From: Gammaproteobacteria bacterium
Lineage (GTDB): Bacteria; Pseudomonadota; Gammaproteobacteria; VBWC01
Assembly: GCA_006218035.1 (NCBI GenBank)
Contig: VBWC01000002.1
Location: 124,001-188,000 of the forward strand
Reading direction: 5' to 3'
Length of the DNA stretch: 64,000 nt
Made by a program: the position numbers and the translations under genes. A model generated the notes under the pieces. That model did no database searches. It saw only the letters and a list, made by a program, of their open reading frames with translations, and had not been told where the DNA came from. The stretch's first letter is position 1; every line of letters starts with the position of its first letter. Positions 45,197-54,167 of this stretch are shown here, piece after piece.

Positions 45197-45244
45197 GACG
45201 TCCTCCGTGTTGTGGAATGAAATGTCGTTCGGGACGTCTGCATA

Positions 45245-45270
45245 TACGGATAAAGCGTGGACCTGGATGC
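45245..45270 (-). promoter_or_regulatory. Candidate ECF-sigma promoter of the DUF4331 operon
   Basis: On the minus strand GCATCC (45270-45265) and CGTA (45248-45245) are spaced by 16 nt. The ATCC-type -35 and CGTA-type -10 resemble promoters of some ECF sigma factors with ChrR-type anti-sigma partners. It points at the DUF4331 gene. Proposed by eye only. Confidence 0.35.
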
Positions 45271-45369
45271 AAATCCCACGTACCTCGTCTGACAAACGCG
45301 GGGAATGCGTTATTGATGACACCATTGGCCTTGTGTGATAATCGGCCGGACAATTCGAGGCGGGGGTCC

Positions 45370-45966
45370 ATGCAACCAACTAAAGATGCGGCTGGCGACG
45401 AGACGTTAAAAACGCTGATCTCGCGCGTCGCGCTTGGCGATCAGGCCGCGCTTGCCGCGCTTTATGACATTACCGCCGGACGGGTCTATGCGCTGGCGCT
45501 GCGCATCGTTGCCAATCCTGCCTGCGCCGAAGAAATCGCTTCCGACACGTATTACCAGATCTGGACGCAGGCGGGGCGCTATGACGCAACTCGCGGGCGC
45601 GTGCTGGCCTGGATCATGACGATTTGTCGCAGTCGCGCACTGGACAAACTGCGTCAGCGCGATCCAGCCGAGCAGCGGTCCGGCCCGGTCCTGATCAGTC
45701 AGGACATTGAAGCACCCGAACAGGAACCACTGGACCTGTTGCTGGTCACCGAGCGTTGCAACGCGATCCATGACGCGCTGGAAGCGCTGGACGCACACGA
45801 TCGTCTGCTGCTCTCGCTGGCCTTTTTCAAGGAAATGAGTCATCAGGAAATTGCCCGGCAGACCGATATACCGCTGGGTACCGTAAAAAGTACGATACGC
45901 CGCTCGATGTTGTCGCTGCGTTCCGCATTGAATCTTGCGGAACTCGGCGCGAAGGAGGTGTCATGA
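45370..45966 (+). CDS. ECF-family RNA polymerase sigma factor
   Basis: 198 residues from ATG 45370. Sigma-2 region (ADTYYQIW-like ASDTYYQIWTQAGRYD; WIMTICRSRALDKLRQR) and sigma-4 helix-turn-helix (EMSHQEIARQTDIPLGTVKSTIRRSM) are both present. It overlaps the cupin anti-sigma gene downstream by 4 nt. It is divergent from the DUF4331 operon, the most likely target. The frame open further upstream is not needed. Confidence 0.93.
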   Translation: MQPTKDAAGDETLKTLISRVALGDQAALAALYDITAGRVYALALRIVANPACAEEIASDTYYQIWTQAGRYDATRGRVLAWIMTICRSRALDKLRQRDPAEQRSGPVLISQDIEAPEQEPLDLLLVTERCNAIHDALEALDAHDRLLLSLAFFKEMSHQEIARQTDIPLGTVKSTIRRSMLSLRSALNLAELGAKEVS

Positions 45967-46427
45967 AGCGATTTCGTAACGAAGCCGACGAGCAACCTAT
46001 CGACACCGAGGTGCTCGACGCGTTACTGACGGCGACGACTCCGGTGGAACCGCCGAGGGCGTTGCGCGCCATAGTGCTGGAGCGTATCGGCCGGCAGGCC
46101 GACAGCAAGTTCATCACACTGCCAGGCGCCCAAGGCTGGAAGGAACTTATCCCGGGCATCGAGGTGAAGCGGCTTTGCGTGGACGAACAGGCGGGTACAA
46201 AGTCGTTTCTGCTGCGCGCAAGGGCCGGTATGAGCCTGCCGGGACACGATCATCATGGATTCGAGGAATGCATGGTGATCGATGGTGAGTTCAGCATGGG
46301 CGATATCACCTTGCGCGCCGGCGACTATCATGCCGCCGTGACCGGCACTATGCATCCCGCGGCCAGCACCCGTACCGGCGTCACCGTCTATCTGCGCGCC
46401 GCTATCAGTGACTATCCGGGGGTGTAA
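45963..46427 (+). CDS. ChrR-like cupin anti-sigma factor
   Basis: 154 residues. The C-terminal cupin domain has metal-binding histidines (PGHDHHGFEECMVIDGEF) and a second motif GDYHAAVTGTMHPAAS, as in ChrR, which inhibits its sigma partner until oxidative stress. The N-terminal segment (about 45 residues) lacks the H-x3-C-x2-C zinc motif of classical ChrR. It overlaps the sigma gene, so the pair is translationally coupled. Confidence 0.85.
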   Translation: MKRFRNEADEQPIDTEVLDALLTATTPVEPPRALRAIVLERIGRQADSKFITLPGAQGWKELIPGIEVKRLCVDEQAGTKSFLLRARAGMSLPGHDHHGFEECMVIDGEFSMGDITLRAGDYHAAVTGTMHPAASTRTGVTVYLRAAISDYPGV

Positions 46428-46666
46428 ATCCTTCGCAGGCGGCGACTGCCTCCGGCGACCACCTTACCTGAAGTCCATTGGCTGAATTTCCCTTCGACGT
46501 CGTCCTGGCTCAGTACGCCCTCTTTTTTCGCCCGTTCAATCCCCCGGTGAATCTTCTCGGCAACGTACAAATGATACTGGACACCCTCCAACGTGCAGTC
46601 ATCGGGAGGTTTGTCCAATAACATCTTGATTTCATCTTTAACCGTGCTCGCGATAGCTCTCCTCAA
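46412..46666 (-). CDS. Orphan antitoxin-like protein
   Basis: 84 residues. The pattern VKDEIKMLLDKPPDDCTLEGVQYHLYVAEKIHRGIERAKKEG...W resembles small antitoxins that accompany RelE/ParE toxins. No toxin-sized gene adjoins it. Its end overlaps the convergent cupin gene by 16 nt. Start uncertain. Confidence 0.6.
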   Translation of the reverse strand: MRRAIASTVKDEIKMLLDKPPDDCTLEGVQYHLYVAEKIHRGIERAKKEGVLSQDDVEGKFSQWTSGKVVAGGSRRLRRIYTPG

Positions 46667-46798
46667 GTGACGTTACCGTCAATCGTTCGGGTGTCGACCA
46701 CCGGATCGCAGTAAAGCCGGGCTGTCGCGGGACTTCCGGATGCCACTATTGGTGTGCGCAGCGCCATGAAATGGCAAGGTCTCGATCGAATAGCGGCG

Positions 46799-48166
46799 CT
46801 ACAGCCCGTCGAACGTATCGATCAAACGTTTCACTGCGAACACTTCGATGCGTTTATCCGCCTGCCGCGGGGCATTCGCATGCGGGATGATGGCGCGCTT
46901 GAAGCCGTGCTTGGCGGCCTCGTGCAGGCGCTCCTGGCCGTTGTGCACCGGGCGGATCTCGCCGGCGAGGCCGACCTCGCCGAACACGATCAGATCGCTC
47001 GGCAGCGGTTTGTTCTTCAGGCTCGATAGTGCGGCGAGGATGATGGCGAGATCCGCGGCGGTTTCGGTAACGCGCACGCCGCCGGCGATGTTGATGAACA
47101 CATCCTGATCGTACATCGCGATGCCACCGTGGCGTTGCAGCACAGCAAGCAGCATCGCGAGCCGGTTCTGGTCGAGCCCGACCGCGACGCGACGCGGGTT
47201 CGATGCATGACTTTCGGCGACCAACGCCTGCACCTCGACGAGAATCGGGCGGCTGCCTTCCCAGGTGACCATGCTGACGCTGCCCGCGACCGGCTCGTCG
47301 TGGCGCGACAGAAAGATCGCCGACGGATTGTGTACTTCCTTCAGACCTTTTTCGGTCATCGCGAACAGACCGAGTTCGTTGATCGCGCCGAAGCGATTCT
47401 TGACCGCGCGTATCATGCGGTAGCGGCTACTGCTCTCGCCCTCGAAATAAAGCACGGTATCGACGAGGTGTTCGAGCACGCGCGGGCCGGCCAGCGTGCC
47501 CTCCTTCGTCACATGGCCGACCAGAAACAGCGAGGTATTGGTGGCCTTGGCAAACTGCACCAGTTGCGCGGCGCTCTCGCGCACCTGCGCAACCGAGCCG
47601 GGCGCCGATTGCAGCAGCTCGGTATACATGGTCTGGATGGAATCGATAACCATGATCTGCGGCCGCTCGTTCTGCGCATGGGCAATGATCTGCTCGATAT
47701 GCATCTCGGTCAGCAGCCGCAGCTCGGCCGCGGACAAACCGAGACGATGCGCCCGTAACGACACCTGATGCAGCGATTCCTCGCCGGTCACGTACAGGGT
47801 TTTATGGTGCTTGCTGATCGCCGCGAGTGCCTGCAACAGCAGCGTCGATTTACCGATACCGGGATCGCCTCCAATCAAAACGACCGAGCCGGCCACGAGA
47901 CCGCCGCCGAGCACGCGATCGAGTTCGCTGACACCTGTCGAAACGCGCGCCTCGTCGACCGGCTGAATCGCGGAGATGGCCTGCACCAAACTGCCGGCGG
48001 CAATCGCGCGCTTGTGGCGCGGACCCGACGGCGGTGCGACGAGCTCTTCGATCATGCTGTTCCACGCGTTGCAATCGGCGCACTGCCCCGCCCACTTCGG
48101 CGCGTGCGCCCCGCACTCGGTGCAGACGTAGCTGACCTTCGCGCCTTTGGTCTTAACGATCGCCAT
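46799..48166 (-). CDS. radA: DNA repair protein RadA
   Basis: RecA-like ATPase that helps process recombination intermediates. The C4 zinc finger is C15, C18, C29, C32. Walker A is GGDPGIGKSTLLLQ, the RadA-specific motif is KNRFGAINELG, and the C-terminal domain is Lon-protease-like. The ATG at 48166 gives 455 residues; it overlaps the alr stop. Part of the dnaB-alr-radA block. Confidence 0.96.
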   Translation of the reverse strand: MAIVKTKGAKVSYVCTECGAHAPKWAGQCADCNAWNSMIEELVAPPSGPRHKRAIAAGSLVQAISAIQPVDEARVSTGVSELDRVLGGGLVAGSVVLIGGDPGIGKSTLLLQALAAISKHHKTLYVTGEESLHQVSLRAHRLGLSAAELRLLTEMHIEQIIAHAQNERPQIMVIDSIQTMYTELLQSAPGSVAQVRESAAQLVQFAKATNTSLFLVGHVTKEGTLAGPRVLEHLVDTVLYFEGESSSRYRMIRAVKNRFGAINELGLFAMTEKGLKEVHNPSAIFLSRHDEPVAGSVSMVTWEGSRPILVEVQALVAESHASNPRRVAVGLDQNRLAMLLAVLQRHGGIAMYDQDVFINIAGGVRVTETAADLAIILAALSSLKNKPLPSDLIVFGEVGLAGEIRPVHNGQERLHEAAKHGFKRAIIPHANAPRQADKRIEVFAVKRLIDTFDGL

Positions 48167-49253
48167 CGATATCGACAACCCGTACGCGTTGCGTGATGCT
48201 GCAGAAGAGATGATACGAGATAGTACCGGCGTGCTGTGCGATCGTTTCGGCCGGCAGGCCGTCGCCCCACAGAATCACCTCGTCGCCGATGCGCGCGTTC
48301 GGGTGTGTACGCAGGTCGACACAGATCATATCCATTGATACGCGGCCGATCAGCGGTACATTGTGGCCGTTAACGCGCACCGGGGTGCCGGGTTTGGCGT
48401 GGCGCGGATAACCGTCGCCGTAACCGGCGGCGATCACGCCGATCGGCATGTCTTCGGGGCATTGCCATTCGCCGCCATAGCCAATGGCATCGCCCTTGCG
48501 CGACGGGCGGATGGCGATCAGCCGCGCCTTGAACGTCATCACAGGCTGTAGGCCATGATCCGCGCCGGTATCATTATTAAACGGTGACGCGCCATACAAC
48601 ATGATGCCGGGGCGCACCCAGTCGCCACGCGTCTGCGGCCAGCCAAGGATGCCGCCGGAATTTCCGATGCTGCGCTCGGCCTTTATCTCCTGCGTGCAGG
48701 TATCGAATAACCATACCTGCTCGCCGGTGCGGGCGTCTTCACGGTCATCGGCACAGGCGAGATGCGTCATCAGCCGCACTGGCGGCCGGACGATGGCGCA
48801 CGCGTTAAGGCGTTGCCACGCCCGCGGCACGGCCTCGGGAGCAATGCCGAGCCGATGCATGCCGGTATCCACCTTGAGCCACGCCGTCACCATGGCGCGC
48901 ATCTTCGAGCGCTCCAGAATGTCGATCTGGTATTCGTGATGCACGACGACATGCAATTGATGCTGGGTGACGGTCAGCAGCTCGGCTTCGTCGAGAAAAC
49001 CTTCGAGGAGCACCACTGGCTGCGTGAAGCCGCGTTCGCGTAAATACACGGCTTCGTCGAGACGCGCTACGCCGAACGCATCGGCACCGTTTTTGCCTTG
49101 CGAAAGAGCGCGAGCGACGCGCTCCAGGCCATGACCGTAGCCGTCGGCCTTGATGACGGCCATGATCCGGCTGCCGGGAGCGGCCTCGCGTACGCGCTGC
49201 AGATTGTGTTGGAGTGCCTGTCTCTTAATCAGTGCGACCGCGCCAACGGTCAT
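48153..49253 (-). CDS. alr: Alanine racemase
   Basis: PLP enzyme making D-alanine for peptidoglycan. The Schiff-base Lys is K35 in AVIKADGYGHG, and the C-terminal domain holds the catalytic Tyr region GYGDGYPRHA and IGRVSMDMICVD. Length 366 residues. It overlaps both dnaB upstream (4 nt) and radA downstream, indicating a tight operon. Confidence 0.96.
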   Translation of the reverse strand: MTVGAVALIKRQALQHNLQRVREAAPGSRIMAVIKADGYGHGLERVARALSQGKNGADAFGVARLDEAVYLRERGFTQPVVLLEGFLDEAELLTVTQHQLHVVVHHEYQIDILERSKMRAMVTAWLKVDTGMHRLGIAPEAVPRAWQRLNACAIVRPPVRLMTHLACADDREDARTGEQVWLFDTCTQEIKAERSIGNSGGILGWPQTRGDWVRPGIMLYGASPFNNDTGADHGLQPVMTFKARLIAIRPSRKGDAIGYGGEWQCPEDMPIGVIAAGYGDGYPRHAKPGTPVRVNGHNVPLIGRVSMDMICVDLRTHPNARIGDEVILWGDGLPAETIAQHAGTISYHLFCSITQRVRVVDIDGDR

Positions 49254-50641
49254 AGATAGCCCCCGGCATCCGGGGCGAAGTTCTCGAAGCGGGTGTACTG
49301 ACCAAGAAATGTCAGGCGGCGCGTCCCGATGGGACCATTACGCTGCTTGCTGACGATGATCTCCGCGACGCCCTTCTCGGGTGTGTCCTCGTTATAGACC
49401 TCGTCGCGATAGATAAAGATGATGACATCGGCGTCCTGCTCAATCGCACCCGATTCGCGCAGGTCGGACATGATCGGGCGCTTGTCGGTGCGCGCCTCGA
49501 GGCTGCGATTGAGCTGGGACAACGCCATTACCGGCACCTTGAGCTCTTTCGCCAGCGCCTTCAGCGAGCGGGATATCTCCGAAATCTCGGTCGCGCGATT
49601 TTCACGCGTGCCCGGTATCGCCATCAATTGCAGATAGTCGATGACGATCAGGCCAAGCTGGCCATGCTCGCGTACCAGCCGGCGCGCGCGGGCGCGCAAC
49701 TCACCGGGTGTCAGCGCCGCGCTGTCGTCGATAAACAGCTTCGCCTCGGATAGCATGCCGACCGCGGAGGTCAGCCGCGGCCAATCGCTGTCGTCGAGCT
49801 TGCCGGTGCGCAAGCGGTGCTGGTCAATGCGTCCGAGTGACGACAGCATGCGCATGGCGAGCTGCGGTCCAGGCATTTCCATACTGAACACCGCGACCGG
49901 CAGGTCGGACTTGATCGCGGCGTGCTCGGCGATGTTGATCGAGAATGCAGTTTTACCCATCGACGGCCGGCCGGCGACGATGATCAGATCACCGGCCTGC
50001 AGTCCGGCGGTCAGCTCATCGAGATCGGTGAAACCGGTCGCGATGCCGGTCAGCGGACTATCCTGCTGAAACAGTGTGTCGATGCGGTCGACGGTTTCAA
50101 CGAGCAGATCCTTGATCGACGTGAAGCCGTCGCGGCCACGGCCGCTGGATTCCGCGATCTGGAAGACGCGTTTTTCGGCGTCATCGAGCAACTCGGTGGC
50201 ATTCCGCCCCTGCGGGTTGTAACCGCTGCTGCCGATTTCATTACCGACCTGGATCAGCTGGCGCAGTACCGAGCGCTCCCGCACGATATCCGCGTAGGCC
50301 TTGATGTTGGCCGCGCTAGGCGTGTTCCTCGCCAGCACGCCGAGATAGGCCAGCCCGCCGGCCTTGTCGAGTTCGCGGGTTTTCTCCAGGCACTCGGACA
50401 GTGTAATGACGTCGTAGGGACTATTCTGCGCGGCGAGCGTGCCGATCGCCCGATAGATCAAGCGGTGGTCAGCACGGTAGAAATCCTTCTCGCCGATCAT
50501 ATCGGCCACCTGATCCCACGCCGAGTTATCCAGCAGCAGGCCACCCAGCACGGATTGTTCGGCCTCGATCGAATGCGGCGGAACCTTCAGCACCTCGGTA
50601 GCGGTATCGATGAGTCTCGGCGAAGCAGCAACTTCAGGCAT
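49250..50641 (-). CDS. dnaB: Replicative DNA helicase
   Basis: Hexameric 5'-3' helicase at the replication fork. The N-terminal DnaG-interacting domain begins VPPHSIEAEQSVLGGLLLD, Walker A is AGRPSMGKTA, and the C-terminal RecA core includes IVIDYLQLM. No intein. Length 463 residues. It starts about 245 nt after rplI, separated by a strong hairpin. Confidence 0.97.
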   Translation of the reverse strand: MPEVAASPRLIDTATEVLKVPPHSIEAEQSVLGGLLLDNSAWDQVADMIGEKDFYRADHRLIYRAIGTLAAQNSPYDVITLSECLEKTRELDKAGGLAYLGVLARNTPSAANIKAYADIVRERSVLRQLIQVGNEIGSSGYNPQGRNATELLDDAEKRVFQIAESSGRGRDGFTSIKDLLVETVDRIDTLFQQDSPLTGIATGFTDLDELTAGLQAGDLIIVAGRPSMGKTAFSINIAEHAAIKSDLPVAVFSMEMPGPQLAMRMLSSLGRIDQHRLRTGKLDDSDWPRLTSAVGMLSEAKLFIDDSAALTPGELRARARRLVREHGQLGLIVIDYLQLMAIPGTRENRATEISEISRSLKALAKELKVPVMALSQLNRSLEARTDKRPIMSDLRESGAIEQDADVIIFIYRDEVYNEDTPEKGVAEIIVSKQRNGPIGTRRLTFLGQYTRFENFAPDAGGYL

Positions 50642-50735
50642 GCGTCAATCAACCACTGTCATAATAAACTTCGGAGCCGTCACTATAGTGATTCCGCCAA
50701 CACTTGGATAGTCCCGTTTTTATAGTGTGACAAAC

Positions 50736-50778
50736 GATAAAAATGTATGGCGTAACGAACACGTTACGCCATACATTT
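50736..50778 (-). terminator. Rho-independent terminator after rplI
   Basis: AAATGTATGGCGTAACG (50741-50757) and CGTTACGCCATACATTT (50762-50778) form a perfect 17-bp stem with a 4-nt loop. Read on the minus strand the stem is followed at once by a T-rich run (TTTTTATCGTTT). This ends the rpsF-rpsR-DUF2232-rplI transcript before dnaB. Confidence 0.8.
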
Positions 50779-50886
50779 CACCGGCTTGCGCGGAAGTTTT
50801 ATATGTCGTCTGCGGATTGCAGACTAACTAAATGAACATTCAGGGGATGAACACCGGGGCGTCGCACACCTGCACTGCATTTGATA

Positions 50887-51336
50887 TCAGGCTTCGGCCT
50901 CGACGCTGATAGTGATCGTTGCCGTCACATCAGGATGCAGGCTGAGCGCGATCTCAAATGCGCCGGTTTCACGTATCGGCCCGTCGGGCATCAGGATTTC
51001 GCGTTTCTCCACCGCGCTACCCTGCGCACTTAACGACTCGGCGATATCGACGGTGCCGACCGAACCAAACAGCTTGCCGCCGTCGCCAGCACGGGCGCGT
51101 ATCAGTACCGTACGATTGTTCAACAGATCAAAACGTGCCTTGGCACTGGCGAGACGCTCCGCGGCGGTTTTTTGCAGTTCGGCCCGACGCGCTTCGAATT
51201 TGGCCTTATTGTCCGGCGTCGCCGCGACGGCCTTGCCGAGCGGAATCAGATAATTCCTGCCATAACCCTGCTTGACCTTGACCAGGTCGCCCAGCTCACC
51301 CAGATTGGTGATTTGTTCGAGCAAAATGATGTCCAT
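50887..51336 (-). CDS. rplI: 50S ribosomal protein L9
   Basis: Binds 23S rRNA at the base of the L1 stalk. N-terminal MDIILLEQITNLGELGDLVKVKQGYGRNYLIP is diagnostic; a long connecting helix (AELQKTAAERLASAKAR) joins the C-terminal domain. Length 149 residues. Last gene of the rpsF operon, before the terminator. Confidence 0.97.
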   Translation of the reverse strand: MDIILLEQITNLGELGDLVKVKQGYGRNYLIPLGKAVAATPDNKAKFEARRAELQKTAAERLASAKARFDLLNNRTVLIRARAGDGGKLFGSVGTVDIAESLSAQGSAVEKREILMPDGPIRETGAFEIALSLHPDVTATITISVEAEA

Positions 51337-51402
51337 CGTTCGTTTACCTCGTTAAAGAGATGAGTATTCTAATAAAATCCGATGCGCCAGACCATACGCG
51401 CC

Positions 51403-52353
51403 TTATGCGGTCGGTTTGCGGCCCGGTCTTAAATACCGGCGCAAGTCCATCCAGCTGTCGGTGAAACCCGCCGAGGCCAGCACAATGACCAGTTGCGGCA
51501 GAACAAACAGCAGCCCGTACAATGAGATCAACCAGGCGGCGCTCGCGTTCTTCGCCGCAGCGGCGGCGTGCGCCAGCGCCAGCCCCGCGAACAGGTACGT
51601 TGCCATAAGCACGATCACCACGTCCGACGCCATACTCGCCGCGGCTTCCGGCCCCATCATCATGACCGCCGTGACGACGACCGCAAATATCGAAAACTGC
51701 CGCCCGATACGCAACCCCTGAAACTCGGTTCGGAAGCCGCCCGGGTTATACAATATCGCCTGCCACCACCTGCCGATGAACAGGCTCGTCATCACGCCAA
51801 TCACGATGGCGCCACCGATCATCCCGGTCATCAGACCCGCCAGCGCGTCGAGAAAGGCATCGATATCGCCCGGACTGATCGCCGCGCCTTCACCGCTAGT
51901 CACCGGCTGGAAGGCCGTGGCAAGAACGGCACGCCACCATGCGGTCGTGTCACCGATCACGATATTCACGAACACTACGGCAGCGATACCCAGAGCAGCC
52001 GCCGTACCAAGTGCCAACGATATCGATCGGGTGGCGCGCAGCACGTTGGCGGCAAGCCATACGGGCAGCCACGAAGCCGCCCACACCGCGATGATGACAC
52101 CCATGCCGGGCCGTAGTCCGGACATCAACACCCACGCGAAGACACCGGCAGCGATACCGGCACCGAGAATCACGGACAGGCCGTATTGCGCACTGTTGCG
52201 CAGCGTCACCAAAGCGATGACGGCAGCACTGATCTGCATTAACGGAGGCGCCAGCAACGACAGCACGGTAAACGCAGCGGCAATCAGAATCGCCGCTGCG
52301 TGGCCACGCATGATGTACGAGGCAAATGTACGCATCGGATTTCGTGCCGTCAT
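51403..52353 (-). CDS. DUF2232 family membrane protein
   Basis: About 316 residues with eight or more hydrophobic helices, located between rpsR and rplI where DUF2232 (YybS-like) proteins are common in gammaproteobacterial sulfur oxidisers and relatives. The start is uncertain: ATG 52353 is chosen; 52335 and 52428 are possible. Function unknown; perhaps membrane transport. No catalytic motif. Confidence 0.78.
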   Translation of the reverse strand: MTARNPMRTFASYIMRGHAAAILIAAAFTVLSLLAPPLMQISAAVIALVTLRNSAQYGLSVILGAGIAAGVFAWVLMSGLRPGMGVIIAVWAASWLPVWLAANVLRATRSISLALGTAAALGIAAVVFVNIVIGDTTAWWRAVLATAFQPVTSGEGAAISPGDIDAFLDALAGLMTGMIGGAIVIGVMTSLFIGRWWQAILYNPGGFRTEFQGLRIGRQFSIFAVVVTAVMMMGPEAAASMASDVVIVLMATYLFAGLALAHAAAAAKNASAAWLISLYGLLFVLPQLVIVLASAGFTDSWMDLRRYLRPGRKPTA

Positions 52354-52497
52354 CGATTGCCGCCCGCCGCCAGTACCGGGAAGTCGCGCGCTGTCGTCAT
52401 GAAGCACTGATCCCCACCCGGGTAGCATACAAAGCGCTGCTCTGCCAAGCGCCTTGCCGGCACATCACGCTAATCGAACACTCAGGCGCCTGAAAAC

Positions 52498-52728
52498 TCA
52501 GCTGTGGTGCGAGTCACAATAAGGCAACAAGGAGAGAAAACGCGCACGCTTGATGGCCTTGGACAGTTGCCGCTGATATCTTGCTTTGGTTCCGGTAATG
52601 CGGCTCGGAACGATGGTGCCGGTTTCGCTGACGAAGGCCTTCAGCAGATTGATGTCCTTGTAATCAATTTCTTTAATATTTTCCGCGGTGAAGCGGCAAA
52701 ACTTTTTGCGACGAAAATAACGTGCCAT
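52498..52728 (-). CDS. rpsR: 30S ribosomal protein S18
   Basis: 76-residue platform protein pairing with S6. The segment [37 protein letters not shown] is diagnostic. It follows rpsF by 58 nt; the priB gene found between them in E. coli is absent. Confidence 0.97.
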   Translation of the reverse strand: MARYFRRKKFCRFTAENIKEIDYKDINLLKAFVSETGTIVPSRITGTKARYQRQLSKAIKRARFLSLLPYCDSHHS

Positions 52729-52786
52729 GATGATCTGGTCTCCGGAAAATTCTTATGCGTTAACCACGGTAGGCTGCTGACCGCGC

Positions 52787-53221
52787 TTAACCGTTTGCAA
52801 CAGCGACTTCGCGCAACGGCTCCTCGTCTTCCGACCCCACGTCAGAGAGATCTTCTTCACGGGATTCGTGGCGGGATGCATGCTGCCGCGCTTCGTCTTC
52901 CGGCGATCTCGCCAGCACGGAACGCTCGGTGACCGCCTCGCTGCGTAGCATCACGAGATTACGCAATACGGCATCATTAAAGCGGAATGCGGATTCAATC
53001 TCGTCCAGCGTCGCTTTATTGCACTCGATGTTCATCAGCACGTAGTGCGCCTTGTGCGCCTTCTGGATCGGATACGCAAGCTGGCGGCGACCCCAGTCTT
53101 CAAGCCGATGAATCTTGCCTTCCTGCGATTCGATCATCGAACGGTAACGCTCGATCATCGCGGGCACCTGCTCGCTCTGGTCCGGATGAACCAGAAACAC
53201 GACTTCATAATGTCTCATCAA
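52787..53221 (-). CDS. rpsF: 30S ribosomal protein S6
   Basis: S6 of the 30S platform. Core: [50 protein letters not shown]. The C-terminal tail after about residue 100 is charged, as is common (a modification site in E. coli). Length 144 residues. First gene of the rpsF-rpsR-DUF2232-rplI operon. Confidence 0.97.
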   Translation of the reverse strand: MMRHYEVVFLVHPDQSEQVPAMIERYRSMIESQEGKIHRLEDWGRRQLAYPIQKAHKAHYVLMNIECNKATLDEIESAFRFNDAVLRNLVMLRSEAVTERSVLARSPEDEARQHASRHESREEDLSDVGSEDEEPLREVAVANG

Positions 53222-53248
53222 AAACTCTCCTTACGGGTTAACAGCCTT

Positions 53249-53262
53249 CCGCACAATTACGG
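53249..53262 (-). promoter_or_regulatory. Possible S6:S18-binding leader element of rpsF
   Basis: The rpsF leader contains CCGTAATTGTGCGG, a short hairpin with a CCG element. S6:S18 leaders in bacteria mimic 16S rRNA helix 22 with such a CCG bulge and autoregulate the operon. Match judged by eye only. Confidence 0.3.
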
Positions 53263-53320
53263 TAAGACAAGGAGTTCTCCCCAGCGGGTATTTCCCGATG
53301 CGGTACTCAAAGGGGCGATT

Positions 53321-53349
53321 ATTGTAATTGAGCTGCGGCGCAGACGCAA
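53321..53349 (-). promoter_or_regulatory. Sigma-70 promoter of the rpsF operon
   Basis: Minus-strand TTGCGT (53349-53344), 17-nt spacer, TACAAT (53326-53321). About 95 nt of leader to the rpsF start. Confidence 0.6.
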
Positions 53350-53360
53350 CGCGCTGTAGC

Positions 53361-54113
53361 TCAAATGCCGGGTAAGCGCTGCCGCGCCGCCTCGAACAGG
53401 AAAATACCCGCTGCCACGGACACGTTCAGGCTCTCGACCTGACCCGCCATCGGTATTTTGGCCAACACATCACAATGCTCACGGGTAAGGCGGCGCATTC
53501 CGCCACCCTCGGCGCCAAGGACAAGCGCCAGCGGACCGGTCAAATCGATGTCATACAGGCTGGTTTCCGTCCCCCCGTCGGCGCCGATTACCCAGACGCC
53601 GGCATCCTTCAGGATACGCAACGCCCGCGCCAGATTGGTCACCTGGAAAAACGGCATCGTTTCCGCAGCTCCGCTAGCGACCTTGCGCACGACCGCCGTC
53701 AGCCCGGCAGCCCGGTCACGCGGCACAACCACTGCCTGGACACCCGCGGCATCCGCCGACCGGAGGCACGCGCCAAGGTTATGCGGATCCTGAACGCCGT
53801 CCAGCACCAGCAAGAACGCCGGCCCGGCCAGACCGGCAAGAAACTCCTTGAGCCCCCCCTCGTCACCGTGGCGCACCGCGCGACAGCGTGCGACCACCCC
53901 CTGATGGCGACCGCCGTCGGCGAGTCCATCGAGCTCCTCGCGCGTTACCGCTTTGACCGGCGCACCGCACTGCTGCGCGGCATCGATGATCGGGCGGAGG
54001 CGCGCCTTGTGGTCCGCTCCCTGTGCGATCCAGACCACCGACACATGACCGCTGCCGCGTTTTAGCGCCGCGTCGACGGCATGTATACCGAAAACGATTT
54101 CGTCACGATCCAT
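53361..54113 (-). CDS. rlmB: 23S rRNA (guanosine-2251-2'-O)-methyltransferase
   Basis: SpoU-family (knotted) methyltransferase modifying G2251 in the peptidyltransferase P loop. N-terminal EIVFGIHAVDAALKRG, C-terminal knot motifs LDGVQDPHNLGACLRSADAAGV, LVLGAEGGGMRRL and VESLNVSVAAGIFLFEA. Length 250 residues. It follows rnr, the usual rnr-rlmB pair. Confidence 0.96.
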   Translation of the reverse strand: MDRDEIVFGIHAVDAALKRGSGHVSVVWIAQGADHKARLRPIIDAAQQCGAPVKAVTREELDGLADGGRHQGVVARCRAVRHGDEGGLKEFLAGLAGPAFLLVLDGVQDPHNLGACLRSADAAGVQAVVVPRDRAAGLTAVVRKVASGAAETMPFFQVTNLARALRILKDAGVWVIGADGGTETSLYDIDLTGPLALVLGAEGGGMRRLTREHCDVLAKIPMAGQVESLNVSVAAGIFLFEAARQRLPGI

Positions 54114-54167
54114 ACGGTCAGTCAGGCGAACGAATCCAACACCATCACAAGTCTATAAGGCCTGTTA

